Origin: CF-72 sp051006215
GTDB taxonomy: Bacteria; Chloroflexota; UBA6077; CF-72
DNA length: 24,062 nt
Assembly (NCBI GenBank): GCA_051006215.1
Contig: JBPCIO010000203.1
Location: forward strand, 1 to 24,062
Reading direction: 5' to 3'
Numbering within the stretch: the first letter of the stretch is position 1; the number at the start of each line of letters is the position of its first letter. This document shows, piece after piece, positions 1 to 7,513 of the stretch. Below the pieces are notes generated by a model that worked only from the letters and a program-made list of their open reading frames with translations, did not search any database and was not told where the DNA came from. The translations under genes were made by a program, and so were the position numbers.

Positions 1-75
1 GATGAAGCCGGCGACGCGGGAGCGCTCTGCGTATTGTAGGATGTGCACGAAAGGGCGCATCCAGACGCGTGTCAT
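1..75 (-). CDS. Possible N-terminus of a divergent gene running off the window (partial)
   Basis: Reading the minus strand from an ATG at 75-73 gives 25 open codons to the window edge, beginning M-T-R-V-W-M-R-P-F-V-H-I-L-Q-Y. It lies head-to-head with the PucR-family gene, five bases apart. No clear ribosome binding site precedes it and I do not recognise the family from so few residues. It is listed because a divergent gene is the simplest use of this space and the frame is fully open. It could equally be non-coding upstream DNA of the regulator. Confidence 0.25.
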   Translation of the reverse strand, partial: MTRVWMRPFVHILQYAERSRVAGFI

Positions 76-80
76 AGCCC

Positions 81-1769
81 ATGCCATTAGTCCGTGTGTC
101 CGACGTATTGCGGCTGGCGCTCCCCCCCACGACTGAGGTGGTGGCCGGCGCTGGCGGGCTCAGCAACGCTGTCACCTGGGCGCGTTTGCTGCGGGCCCGA
201 CCGGCCAGTCTCGGGCGCATTGACAAGGGTGAGATCTGGATTGTCTCGGCGGCGGCGCTGCGGCTGGTCGACGAGCCGCGCGCAGTCGCGCGGATGATCC
301 GGGAGATGGGACAGGCTGGCGTAGTCGCTTTTGTGACTACCGAGGCGGTGGCTGTCGAAGCCCGAGGCGAGGCGAATCTGGCCAACACGCCACTGCTCCG
401 CGTACCGACCGATACGGCACTTGGGGAAGTCGAAAAGGCGATCGTCAGCGTGCTCGTAGACCACGAGCGGGCGATCGGCCGACGCGTTCAAGAGGTCTAC
501 GAGCGCCTGCTGTCGACGCTGGTCGTCGAGGAGCGGGGCGTGGAACTGATCTCGAGCATCGTGGCCGAGGTGACAGGCAAGGCCGTGTACCTTCTGGACG
601 AGCACTTCCAGCCAACCGTGCAGACGGGTGGCGGCGAGCACGCCGCCGAAGCGCTGGCCGACGTGCGGCGCCGATACTGGGCAGGCCTATTGGGCAATGT
701 GTCCAAACGTTTGATTGTCGTACGGTCGGCCGGCGCTCGCGAGCCGCCGGCGGTGGCGCTCAGACCCGTGACCTTACGCGGCGCCGTCGAGGGGTACCTG
801 GCGCTGCTCGGACCGGCCGACGAATTCGTGGATTTTGATCACCAGGTAGCCGACCGGGCTGCCTCGGTACTGGCTATCGAGCTGGCCAAGCAGTCAGCGG
901 TTGTCGAGGCGCGCCTGCGGTCGCAAGGCGATTTTCTGACCGACCTCCTGGACAACCCAGCCCCGCCCGAGGACGCCCCCCTTGAGCGCGCGCGTCGCCT
1001 CGGCTACGCCCTGGCACGGCCGCACCTGGCGTTCGTACTCCGCCCCCGCGACAACGATGCACTCAATGGGACGGGAGCACGCGGCCGACAACGGTTCGTC
1101 GACGCCACGCGGCGGCGGCTCGTCATGGCCGACGTGACGACGCTCTTGCGCGAGCGCGACGGCAGCATCCAGGTGCTGCTGCCTTGTCCTCCCGACGTCG
1201 ATCCGAACGACGCCGACGCCGGCCTGGCATGGGTAGAACGCCTGCGATCGTCGCTCGAGGAGTCGCTTCAGCCGGAGTTGCTGCGCCTGGTCGCCGGCGT
1301 TGGCCGCACGCCTGGCAAAGAGACCAGCGCGTTCGGCGCGATGCGCGAGGCCACGCGGGCGGCCGACATTGCGGCCAGCATGGGCGCCGATTCACCTGCG
1401 TCGCTACATTTCGCTCGACTCGGCGCCCTGCGGCTGATCTTCCATCTGGCGGATAACCCGGAGCTGCGCGCGTTTCAGCGGGACGTGCTCGGACCGCTGG
1501 AGGTCTCGGATGCTGCGCGCCGATCCGAGTTTGTACGAACGCTCGACGCTTTTTTGCAAGCAGGCGGCAACCATATGCGCGCGGCGCGCGATCTGAACGT
1601 GCACCGCAATACGCTGATCTATCGTCTGGAGCGCATCCAGGAGCTGCTGGGCGGGAGCAATCTCGAGCACCCCGAAACGCGCCTCAACCTGCAGTTAGCT
1701 TTGAAAATTCGCGCTGCCCTGGGCGGCAGCTCACCTCACCAAGAAAACCTGAAGAGGAAATCAGATTGA
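81..1769 (+). CDS. PucR family transcriptional regulator
   Basis: This is a 562-residue protein with PucR architecture. Residues about 5-125 form the N-terminal PucR domain, the middle (about 290-440) looks like the degenerate GGDEF-like domain, and the C-terminus (about 499-525, A-A-R-D-L-N-V-H-R-N-T-L-I-Y-R-L) is the HTH_30 DNA-binding helix-turn-helix. PucR proteins are known from control of purine and other nitrogen-source catabolism. The ATG at 81 fits the family N-terminus. The stop codon overlaps the glnA start by one base, so the two genes are almost certainly co-transcribed and translationally coupled. I infer a nitrogen-linked role from that coupling; the effector cannot be read from the sequence. 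Confidence 0.9.
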   Translation: MPLVRVSDVLRLALPPTTEVVAGAGGLSNAVTWARLLRARPASLGRIDKGEIWIVSAAALRLVDEPRAVARMIREMGQAGVVAFVTTEAVAVEARGEANLANTPLLRVPTDTALGEVEKAIVSVLVDHERAIGRRVQEVYERLLSTLVVEERGVELISSIVAEVTGKAVYLLDEHFQPTVQTGGGEHAAEALADVRRRYWAGLLGNVSKRLIVVRSAGAREPPAVALRPVTLRGAVEGYLALLGPADEFVDFDHQVADRAASVLAIELAKQSAVVEARLRSQGDFLTDLLDNPAPPEDAPLERARRLGYALARPHLAFVLRPRDNDALNGTGARGRQRFVDATRRRLVMADVTTLLRERDGSIQVLLPCPPDVDPNDADAGLAWVERLRSSLEESLQPELLRLVAGVGRTPGKETSAFGAMREATRAADIAASMGADSPASLHFARLGALRLIFHLADNPELRAFQRDVLGPLEVSDAARRSEFVRTLDAFLQAGGNHMRAARDLNVHRNTLIYRLERIQELLGGSNLEHPETRLNLQLALKIRAALGGSSPHQENLKRKSD

Positions 1770-3145
1770 TGGCAAGTACGGACAAGGCGGCGATCAAACA
1801 GCGCGTGTTCGAGCAGGCTGAGGCGGCCAAGGTACGGTTTGTCAGTTTGCAGTTCACCGACATCATGGGCATCGTCAAAAATGTTCATATTCCGTTCCAC
1901 AAGTTCGGTGATGCGGTCGAGCATGGTCTGTGGTTCGACGGCTCGAGTGTCGAGGGCTTCGCGCGCATTCATGAAAGTGACATGTTCCTCGATCCGGACC
2001 TGGAGACGTTTGGCATCATCCCTTGGGAGCGCGGCGACAACGACAGCACGGCCAAAGTGATTTGCGATGTGTATACGCCCGACGGGGAGGCGTTTGCGGG
2101 CGATCCGCGCGGCGTGCTTCGGCGGCAGATCAAGCTCGCCGAGGACATGGGCTTTCGCTACATGACCGGCCCGGAGCTAGAGTTCTTCATGCTACGCCGC
2201 AACGGCCTGGAGGCGGACAACGGCCTGCCCAAGGTCGAAGCGCTGCCCCACGATCAAGCCGGCTATTTCGACCTGACCACCGACGAGGCTTCGAACGTCC
2301 GCAAGAAGATGGTGGAGGCACTAGAAGAGCTCGGCATCGTGGTTGAGGCCAGCCATCACGAAGTGGCTATCGGACAGCACGAGATCGATTTCAAATACGA
2401 CGACGCGATGCGCACCGCCGACAACGCAGTCACCTTCCGCACCACGTTGAAGGCGATCGCTCAACAGCACGGGCTGTATGCCACATTCATGCCCAAGCCG
2501 TTCCACGGCATCAACGGCAACGGCGTGCACACGCATCAGAGCCTGTGGTCCTGCGACGGCAAAACGAACCTGTTCTACGAGGCGGATGACGAGTATCTGC
2601 TGTCGCAAACGGCGCGCAGCTTCATGGCCGGGCTGCTGGCGCACGCGCCGGGCATGATCGCCATTCTGGCGCCGCTGGTGAACTCGTATAAGCGGCTGGT
2701 GCCTGGGTTCGAGGCGCCGGTATATATCAGCTGGGCACGCATCAACCGCTCGGCGCTGATTCGCATTCCGCAGGCGAGCCGAGGGCGGCCGGAGGCGACG
2801 CGGCTCGAGCTGCGCTGCCCCGACCCGAGCTGCAACCCGTATCTCGCGTTTTCGGCCATGCTCGCCGCTGGACTGGACGGGATCCAGCGCAAGCTGGAGC
2901 TAGCCGAGCCGGTCGAAGAGAACCTGTACCACTTCGACGACACGACGATTCGCAAGCAGGGGGTGCGCACGCTGCCTGGCTCGCTAGAGGAAGCGCTGGA
3001 CGAGTTTGCCAAGGACGAAGTGATCCAGGCCGGGCTGGGCGCCCACGTGTGCGAGTGGTTCATGGAGGCCAAGCGAGCCGAATGGAGCGACTATCGCATC
3101 CAGGTCACGCCGTGGGAGCTGGAGCGCTACCTGATGACGTACTGA
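1769..3145 (+). CDS. glnA: Type I glutamine synthetase
   Basis: Glutamine synthetase makes glutamine from glutamate, ammonia and ATP in the cytoplasm. The 458-residue protein carries the type I signatures: D-G-S-S-V-E-G-F near residue 57, G-P-E-L-E-F-F near 132 (metal-binding glutamates), the K-P-F-x-G-x-N-G-N-G-x-H ATP-site loop, and N-x-Y-K-R-L-V-P-G-F-E-A-P followed by N-R-S-A-x-x-R-I-P. Its length and the lack of an obvious insert point to the shorter alpha-type rather than the adenylylated beta-type enzyme. I chose the ATG at 1769 because a GAGGAAA ribosome site lies about ten bases upstream; a TTG three bases earlier is less likely. The 3' end overlaps convergent recX by 41 bp. Confidence 0.97.
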   Translation: MASTDKAAIKQRVFEQAEAAKVRFVSLQFTDIMGIVKNVHIPFHKFGDAVEHGLWFDGSSVEGFARIHESDMFLDPDLETFGIIPWERGDNDSTAKVICDVYTPDGEAFAGDPRGVLRRQIKLAEDMGFRYMTGPELEFFMLRRNGLEADNGLPKVEALPHDQAGYFDLTTDEASNVRKKMVEALEELGIVVEASHHEVAIGQHEIDFKYDDAMRTADNAVTFRTTLKAIAQQHGLYATFMPKPFHGINGNGVHTHQSLWSCDGKTNLFYEADDEYLLSQTARSFMAGLLAHAPGMIAILAPLVNSYKRLVPGFEAPVYISWARINRSALIRIPQASRGRPEATRLELRCPDPSCNPYLAFSAMLAAGLDGIQRKLELAEPVEENLYHFDDTTIRKQGVRTLPGSLEEALDEFAKDEVIQAGLGAHVCEWFMEAKRAEWSDYRIQVTPWELERYLMTY

Positions 3146-3602
3146 CCTCGCGATAGAGTCGTTCCACGGCTGTGGAGGCGGCCTCCCAATCGAAGCCGCG
3201 GCGGGCCAGGAATTGGCCAAGGCGGGACTTGAACGTGCGCTCGTCGGCCGTGGAAAGGTGGTAGGCGCGCTTGTGCGCGGCGCGGTAGGCGTCCTCGTCG
3301 GCAGAGCTCGCGAGCTCGCCAGCCGCGGCAGTCACCAGGTCAGTCGCAATGCCGTGCTGGCGCAGTTCCGCTCGAAGCAACCGCGCGCCACGCGGGCGGA
3401 ACGTCTGGCGCTGCTCGAGCCAGTACTGAGCAAACGCGGCGTCATCCACCAGCCCGTGCTGGCGCAACTGCACCAGCACGCCGTCCACGGCCTCCTGGCC
3501 GACTCCGGCACGCTCGAGGCGCCGCCGCACTTCCTGTTCGCTCCGCGGCCGCTGCGCCAGGTAACGCAGGGCCACGTCGATGGCGGGTGTCGCATGCGCC
3601 AC
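3105..3602 (-). CDS. recX: Regulatory protein RecX
   Basis: RecX binds RecA filaments and limits RecA activity. From a GTG at 3602 the product is 165 residues and shows the family's helical repeats: an N-terminal A-L-x-Y-L-A-x-R-x-R-S-E-x-E-V-R-R-R-L block, then G-L-V-D-D-A-A-F-A-x-Y-W and a R-P-R-G-x-R-L-L-R-x-E-L-R block, then a C-terminal K-S-R-L-x-x-F-L-A-R-R-G-F-D-W segment. The gene starts seven bases after the recA stop, the usual recA-recX order. The same frame stays open upstream inside recA, but that stretch is arginine-rich shadow sequence. Its last 41 bp overlap the end of convergent glnA. Confidence 0.93.
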   Translation of the reverse strand: MAHATPAIDVALRYLAQRPRSEQEVRRRLERAGVGQEAVDGVLVQLRQHGLVDDAAFAQYWLEQRQTFRPRGARLLRAELRQHGIATDLVTAAAGELASSADEDAYRAAHKRAYHLSTADERTFKSRLGQFLARRGFDWEAASTAVERLYREVSTSSGSAPAPTA

Positions 3603-3609
3603 CGACCGT

Positions 3610-4680
3610 TTAGAAGGTCTTGGCGAGATCCACCTCCTGCAGCGCCACGCGGCCGTTGGTGGCCGGCGCAGCCTCGATGGCGCCCTGATCGACCAGCGTC
3701 TGCCGACGGATGAGACCCTCGATCTCGTTGGCCATCTCCGCATTCTTCTTGAGAAACTCACGCGCGTTCTCGCGCCCTTGGCCCAGCCGTGTCTCGCCAT
3801 ACGAGAAGAACGCGCCCGCCTTTTTCACCAGCCCCAGCTCGACCGCCAGGTCCAGCAGCCCACCCTCCTTCGAGATGCCCTCGTTGTACATGATGTCGAA
3901 CTCGGCTACCCGGAACGGCGGCGCAACCTTGTTTTTGACCACTTTCACTCTGACTCGACTGCCAACCACGTCGGTGCCCTGCTTGATCGAGTCGATGCGG
4001 CGCACGTCCAGACGCACCGAGGCGTAGAACTTCAGGGCTCGCCCGCCAGGTGTCACCTCGGGGTTGCCAAACATCACCCCGACTTTTTCGCGCAGCTGAT
4101 TGGTGAAGATCAACGACGTGTGGCTGCGGCTGATGGCGCCGGTCAGTTTTCGCAGCGCCTGCGACATCAGGCGAGCCTGCAGCCCCACATGCGTGTCGCC
4201 CATCTCGCCTTCGAGCTCTGCGCGCGGGACCAGCGCCGCTACCGAGTCAATAGCCACCACGTCGAACGCGGCTGAACGCACCAGCGCCTCGGCAATCTCC
4301 AGCGCCTGCTCGGCCGAGTCGGGTTGCGAGATGAACAGGTTGTCCACGTCTACACCCACCCGACGAGCGTAGGACGGATCCAGCGCGTGCTCGGCGTCGA
4401 TGATGGCGCACACGCCACCCATACGCTGCGCCTCGGCGATGACGTGCTGCACCAGCGTCGTCTTGCCAGATGCCTCTGGACCAAACACCTCGACCACCCG
4501 CCCGCGGGGCACGCCGCCCACACCCAGCGCAATGTCCAACGCGATGGAACCGGTCGGGATCGTATCCACCGCCATCCGCTGCTGGGCTTCGCCCAGCTTC
4601 ATGATGGCGCCTTTACCGAATTGCTTTTCAATTTGCGAAAGCACGTTTTCGATCGCCTTCGACTTATCGGCCTCAGCCAT
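3610..4680 (-). CDS. recA: Recombinase RecA
   Basis: RecA forms ATP-dependent filaments on single-stranded DNA, catalyses strand exchange and triggers LexA self-cleavage. The 356-residue protein has the Walker A motif G-P-E-A-S-G-K-T at residues 67-74, the Walker B region ending F-D-V-V-A-I-D-S-V-A-A-L-V-P, the L1/L2 neighbourhood M-S-Q-A-L-R-K-L and F-x-N-Q-L-R-E-K-x-G-V-M-F-G-N-P, and a C-terminal K-x-G-A-F-F-S-Y. The ATG at 4680 follows a GGGAGAA ribosome site; an in-frame upstream extension is not needed. A probable SOS operator sits about 60 bp upstream. recX follows seven bases downstream. Confidence 0.98.
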   Translation of the reverse strand: MAEADKSKAIENVLSQIEKQFGKGAIMKLGEAQQRMAVDTIPTGSIALDIALGVGGVPRGRVVEVFGPEASGKTTLVQHVIAEAQRMGGVCAIIDAEHALDPSYARRVGVDVDNLFISQPDSAEQALEIAEALVRSAAFDVVAIDSVAALVPRAELEGEMGDTHVGLQARLMSQALRKLTGAISRSHTSLIFTNQLREKVGVMFGNPEVTPGGRALKFYASVRLDVRRIDSIKQGTDVVGSRVRVKVVKNKVAPPFRVAEFDIMYNEGISKEGGLLDLAVELGLVKKAGAFFSYGETRLGQGRENAREFLKKNAEMANEIEGLIRRQTLVDQGAIEAAPATNGRVALQEVDLAKTF

Positions 4681-4737
4681 GGCCGTTCTCCCTTGTGGTG
4701 GTTGATGACAGCATCGGTCGATCCCGTTCTTCATTAG

Positions 4738-4756
4738 ATTTTAGCACATCTGTTCG
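4738..4756 (-). promoter_or_regulatory. recA promoter with candidate SOS (LexA) box
   Basis: On the minus strand, 4756-4743 reads CGAACAGATGTGCT, which matches 12 of 14 positions of the Gram-positive SOS box CGAACRNRYGTTYG. It is immediately followed by TAAAAT (4743-4738), a good -10 hexamer. The operator would lie between -35 and -10, a sensible place for LexA repression. The leader to the recA ATG would be about 50 bases. The same 14-mer with two changes covers the start of the Rad52-like gene at 19767-19780. Confidence 0.6.
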
Positions 4757-4773
4757 AAGTGCTGATTCTTTGG

Positions 4774-5286
4774 TCACGCGTGCAGCAGCTCCAGCGCCAG
4801 CCGTAGTGCGGCCTGGGCGCTGGCCTGCCGATTGCGCCCCCGCTGGCCCTGCCAGCGATGCTCGCGCACCAGCGCCCGCTCGGCATCCGCTACGGCCACG
4901 AACGCCAGGCCGACCGGCTTGCTGAGCGTGCCGCCGCCCGGCCCGGCTATACCCGTGGTCGCCAGAGCCATGTCCGCCCGGATCAGCTCCCGCACGCCAA
5001 CAGCCATCGCCCGGGCCGTCTCGGCGCTGACTGCGCCGTACCGCGCCAGCGTCTCGGGCTCAACCCCGAGCAGTCGCTGTTTGAGCTCGTCGTGGTACGC
5101 CACCACCCCGCCCAGAACCACCGCGCTGCTGCCCGGAACAGCCGTCAGCCACTCGAGCAGCAAGCCGCCGCTATCGCCTTCGGCTACGGCCAGCGTCAGG
5201 CCGCGCACAGCCAGCGCATCCAGCACACGCGACACCTCGTCGCCATGGTCGGGGTGATCCTGCTCCAACGCCTGAAGCATACGCAT
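4774..5286 (-). CDS. CinA C-terminal domain protein (PncC-like), active-site motif altered
   Basis: The 170-residue protein is a stand-alone CinA C-terminal domain, the family of nicotinamide-mononucleotide amidohydrolases (PncC) that recycle pyridine nucleotides. It has G-G-V-V-A-Y-H-x-x-L-K near 59-69, G-A-V-S-x-E-T-A-R-A-M-A near 84-95 and the T-G-I-A-G-P-G-G-G-T-x-x-K-P-V-G-L block. The normal A-E-S-C-T-G-G motif reads A-E-G-D-S-G-G at 35-41, so the serine thought to be the nucleophile is glycine. Whether it is still an amidase is open. It lies 28 bp after rimO and upstream of recA, the common cinA-recA order. Confidence 0.85.
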   Translation of the reverse strand: MRMLQALEQDHPDHGDEVSRVLDALAVRGLTLAVAEGDSGGLLLEWLTAVPGSSAVVLGGVVAYHDELKQRLLGVEPETLARYGAVSAETARAMAVGVRELIRADMALATTGIAGPGGGTLSKPVGLAFVAVADAERALVREHRWQGQRGRNRQASAQAALRLALELLHA

Positions 5287-5314
5287 GCAGCGTCACGGGA
5301 GCGTCATCCGAGCA

Positions 5315-6676
5315 TCACACTGGGCGGGCAAGGAGGTCGTACGCCAACGCGCGCTCGATGCGCACCCGAACCATCTCGCCGACTGGCAAATCGTCGGCCC
5401 TGACGAGCACCAGTCCATCCACTTCGGGCGCGTCGCGGTACGACCGGCCGGCGTACCAGGCCGAGCCATCCTCGGGCCGACCCTCGATCAGCACGTCCAG
5501 CTCACGCCCGATCAACTGCTGGTTCGAGGCCAGAGTGACATCCCGCGCCGCGGCCATCAGCTGACCCCGCCGCCGCCGTTTTTCGGCCTCCGGCACGCGG
5601 TCCGGCATGCCAAAGGCCGCGCTGCCGTCTTCGTCCGAATACGGAAAGACACCCACCCGGTCAAACCTCAACCGGTGCACGCTCGCCAGCAGATGCTGGA
5701 ACTCGGCGTCCGTCTCGCCCGGAAACCCGACGATGAACGTTGTCCGCAGCACCAGGCCTGGGACACGCTCACGCATCCAGCCCACCAGGTCGTCGATATC
5801 CCGATGCGGTCGCCGCATGCGCGCCAGCGTCCAGGGATGCGTGTGCTGCAGTGGCATGTCCAGATACGGCACCACCTGGGGACGCTCACGCAGCACGCTC
5901 AGGAATCGCTCGGTCACGTGCCGCGGATACGCATACATCACTCTGATCCATGGCAGCTCAGGAAACCGGTCAGTCACTGTTTCCAGCAACAGCGCCAGGC
6001 CATCACGTTGACCGAGATCGTGGCCATAGCGGGTGGTGTCCTGGCCCACCAGCACGACCTCGCGTATACCCTGCTCAACCAGCTCGCCAATTTCACGCAG
6101 GATGAGCGCGGCCGGCTTACTGCGGTGGTTGCCCTTCATGAAAGGGATGGCGCAGAACGCGCAGCGCTGGTCGCAGCCGTCGCTGATCTTCTGGTACGCG
6201 CTCGGCCCGACGACACGCCGCGGCGGCATCTCCAGATCGAGCTGACCGTCGGGGGCGAGCTCGACCAGCCGGAGTGAGCTGCCAGGCGCCCGAATCTCTT
6301 CCAGCTGTGAGACCACGCGCGGCAGCACAGACCAGTTGCGGGCGCCAACGAATGCGTCGACCCTGGGCAGCTCAGCCGGCAGCTCGCCCGGATAGCGCTC
6401 GACCAGGCAGCCGGCCGCGATCAGCTTCTGGTCGGCCCGTTTGTCAGCGCCAAGCTCCAGCAGGGTGTCGATTGACTCCTGTTTGGCAGACTCGATGAAG
6501 CCACACGTGTTCACAATCACGAGGTCGGCCGAGGCGGAGTCGACTGCGCGACGGTGGCCGGCTGCCAGCAACAGCTGCTCCATGGCCTCGGAGTCGACCG
6601 TGTTCTTGGCGCAGCCCAGCGAGACAATGTGGAAGCTCTTGTACCCGCTAGCCGCGGCCGTGATTAGCGTGTCCAC
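5315..6676 (-). CDS. rimO: Ribosomal protein S12 methylthiotransferase RimO
   Basis: RimO is a radical-SAM enzyme that methylthiolates a conserved aspartate of ribosomal protein S12. The 453-residue protein has the three N-terminal UPF0004 cysteines (C22 in S-L-G-C-A-K-N, C58 in N-T-C-G-F, C90 in A-G-C-L-V-E-R-Y) and the radical-SAM C-x3-C-x2-C cluster at C168, C172 and C175. The C-terminal part resembles a TRAM domain. The S-L-G-C-A-K-N signature and the F-M-K-G-x-x-R-S region favour RimO over MiaB. The GTG start at 6676 has a GGAG site five bases upstream and overlaps the preceding HTH gene by 13 bp, so the two are coupled. Confidence 0.95.
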   Translation of the reverse strand: MDTLITAAASGYKSFHIVSLGCAKNTVDSEAMEQLLLAAGHRRAVDSASADLVIVNTCGFIESAKQESIDTLLELGADKRADQKLIAAGCLVERYPGELPAELPRVDAFVGARNWSVLPRVVSQLEEIRAPGSSLRLVELAPDGQLDLEMPPRRVVGPSAYQKISDGCDQRCAFCAIPFMKGNHRSKPAALILREIGELVEQGIREVVLVGQDTTRYGHDLGQRDGLALLLETVTDRFPELPWIRVMYAYPRHVTERFLSVLRERPQVVPYLDMPLQHTHPWTLARMRRPHRDIDDLVGWMRERVPGLVLRTTFIVGFPGETDAEFQHLLASVHRLRFDRVGVFPYSDEDGSAAFGMPDRVPEAEKRRRRGQLMAAARDVTLASNQQLIGRELDVLIEGRPEDGSAWYAGRSYRDAPEVDGLVLVRADDLPVGEMVRVRIERALAYDLLARPV

Positions 6677-7452
6677 GTGAGCTCCATGGGATCAGTCGCC
6701 GTTTGAGGATCCTGGTGCACGCCGTTGACGGTCAGGTCGACGGCTGAACCAACGCTGGCCCGCAAGACGACTGAGTTCTTGCCAAGCGGCAGACTGCGCT
6801 GTGTATCTGCCGCGAGCGACTCGGCCAGCACCTGTGTTCCGTCGACAGCAGCCTCCACGTATACCCGAGCGTTCGTCCGAAACTCTACCAATATGCCGTC
6901 GACCACCGGTGTAGGCGAGGGCGATGGAGACGGCGAAGGCAGTGGTTCTGGAGTCGGTGACGCTGTTGGGCTGGGCGAGGCCAGGACGAGCGGGAACGGG
7001 GTTGGTACGCGGGCGCCGGTCGCGGTGGGCGTGCCGGAGCGCTGCCGCAGCGTTGGGTCGCCATTGAGTGTGTGCTGGACATCTTGATACCAGTTCCAGG
7101 CGAAACCGACCAACGCGATGAAGACAATGCTGCTGATCCCGTACACGAGCGGGCGGATCGGGATCTGGCGGGGTATGGCCACGTGCGGCACTGCCGACCG
7201 CAGCGTCGGGCCAGGCTCGCGACGTGAGGAGGGCTGGTACAGGTCGACCATTGCCTCGGGGCTCAGGCCCAGGTACTCGGCGTAGGTCTTCAGAAAACCT
7301 CGCGTGTAGACCATCGGCGGCAAGGCGGCCGTATCCTCCGCCTCGAGTGCCTCCAGATAACTTCGCCGAATGCGGGTCTCGCGTGCAGCGTCCGCCAGCG
7401 ACACACCTTTGTCCAGGCGCGCCTGGCGCAGCGTTTCACCGAGTGTCCACAC
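6664..7452 (-). CDS. RodZ-like membrane-anchored helix-turn-helix protein
   Basis: From a GTG at 7452 the product is 262 residues. Residues about 3-70 are a RodZ-type HTH_25 domain (L-G-E-T-L-R-Q-A-R-x-x-K-G-V-S-L, then R-R-S-Y-L-E-A-L-E, then Y-x-R-G-F-L-K-T-Y-A). A single transmembrane helix lies at about 101-119. A long Pro/Ser/Thr linker (about 130-183, with P-S and P-T dipeptide repeats) leads to a small beta-rich DUF4115-like C-terminal domain. RodZ links MreB to the membrane in rod-shaped cells; whether this one does is inferred. A RodZ-like gene just before rimO is a common arrangement. The start is uncertain because no strong ribosome site is visible. Confidence 0.85.
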   Translation of the reverse strand: MWTLGETLRQARLDKGVSLADAARETRIRRSYLEALEAEDTAALPPMVYTRGFLKTYAEYLGLSPEAMVDLYQPSSRREPGPTLRSAVPHVAIPRQIPIRPLVYGISSIVFIALVGFAWNWYQDVQHTLNGDPTLRQRSGTPTATGARVPTPFPLVLASPSPTASPTPEPLPSPSPSPSPTPVVDGILVEFRTNARVYVEAAVDGTQVLAESLAADTQRSLPLGKNSVVLRASVGSAVDLTVNGVHQDPQTATDPMELTWTR

Positions 7453-7513
7453 GATCGTCGCCGACTGTAAACGGCTGGGGCTGACGGCGTCTACGGAAGA
7501 GACGGCGGCCCAC

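Noticed and set aside
3603..3800. In-frame N-terminal extension of recX to 3800
   Set aside because: It lies within the recA coding region, is Arg/Ser-rich without RecX similarity, and the GTG at 3602 just after the recA stop fits the family.
5285..6277. A 330-codon plus-strand open frame
   Set aside because: It is antisense to rimO, has no family motifs and is His/Gln/Arg-rich, as expected for the shadow of a GC-rich gene.
6907..6996. Short repeats in the RodZ-like gene that look like a microsatellite
   Set aside because: They encode the Pro/Ser/Thr linker common to this protein type and need no separate explanation.
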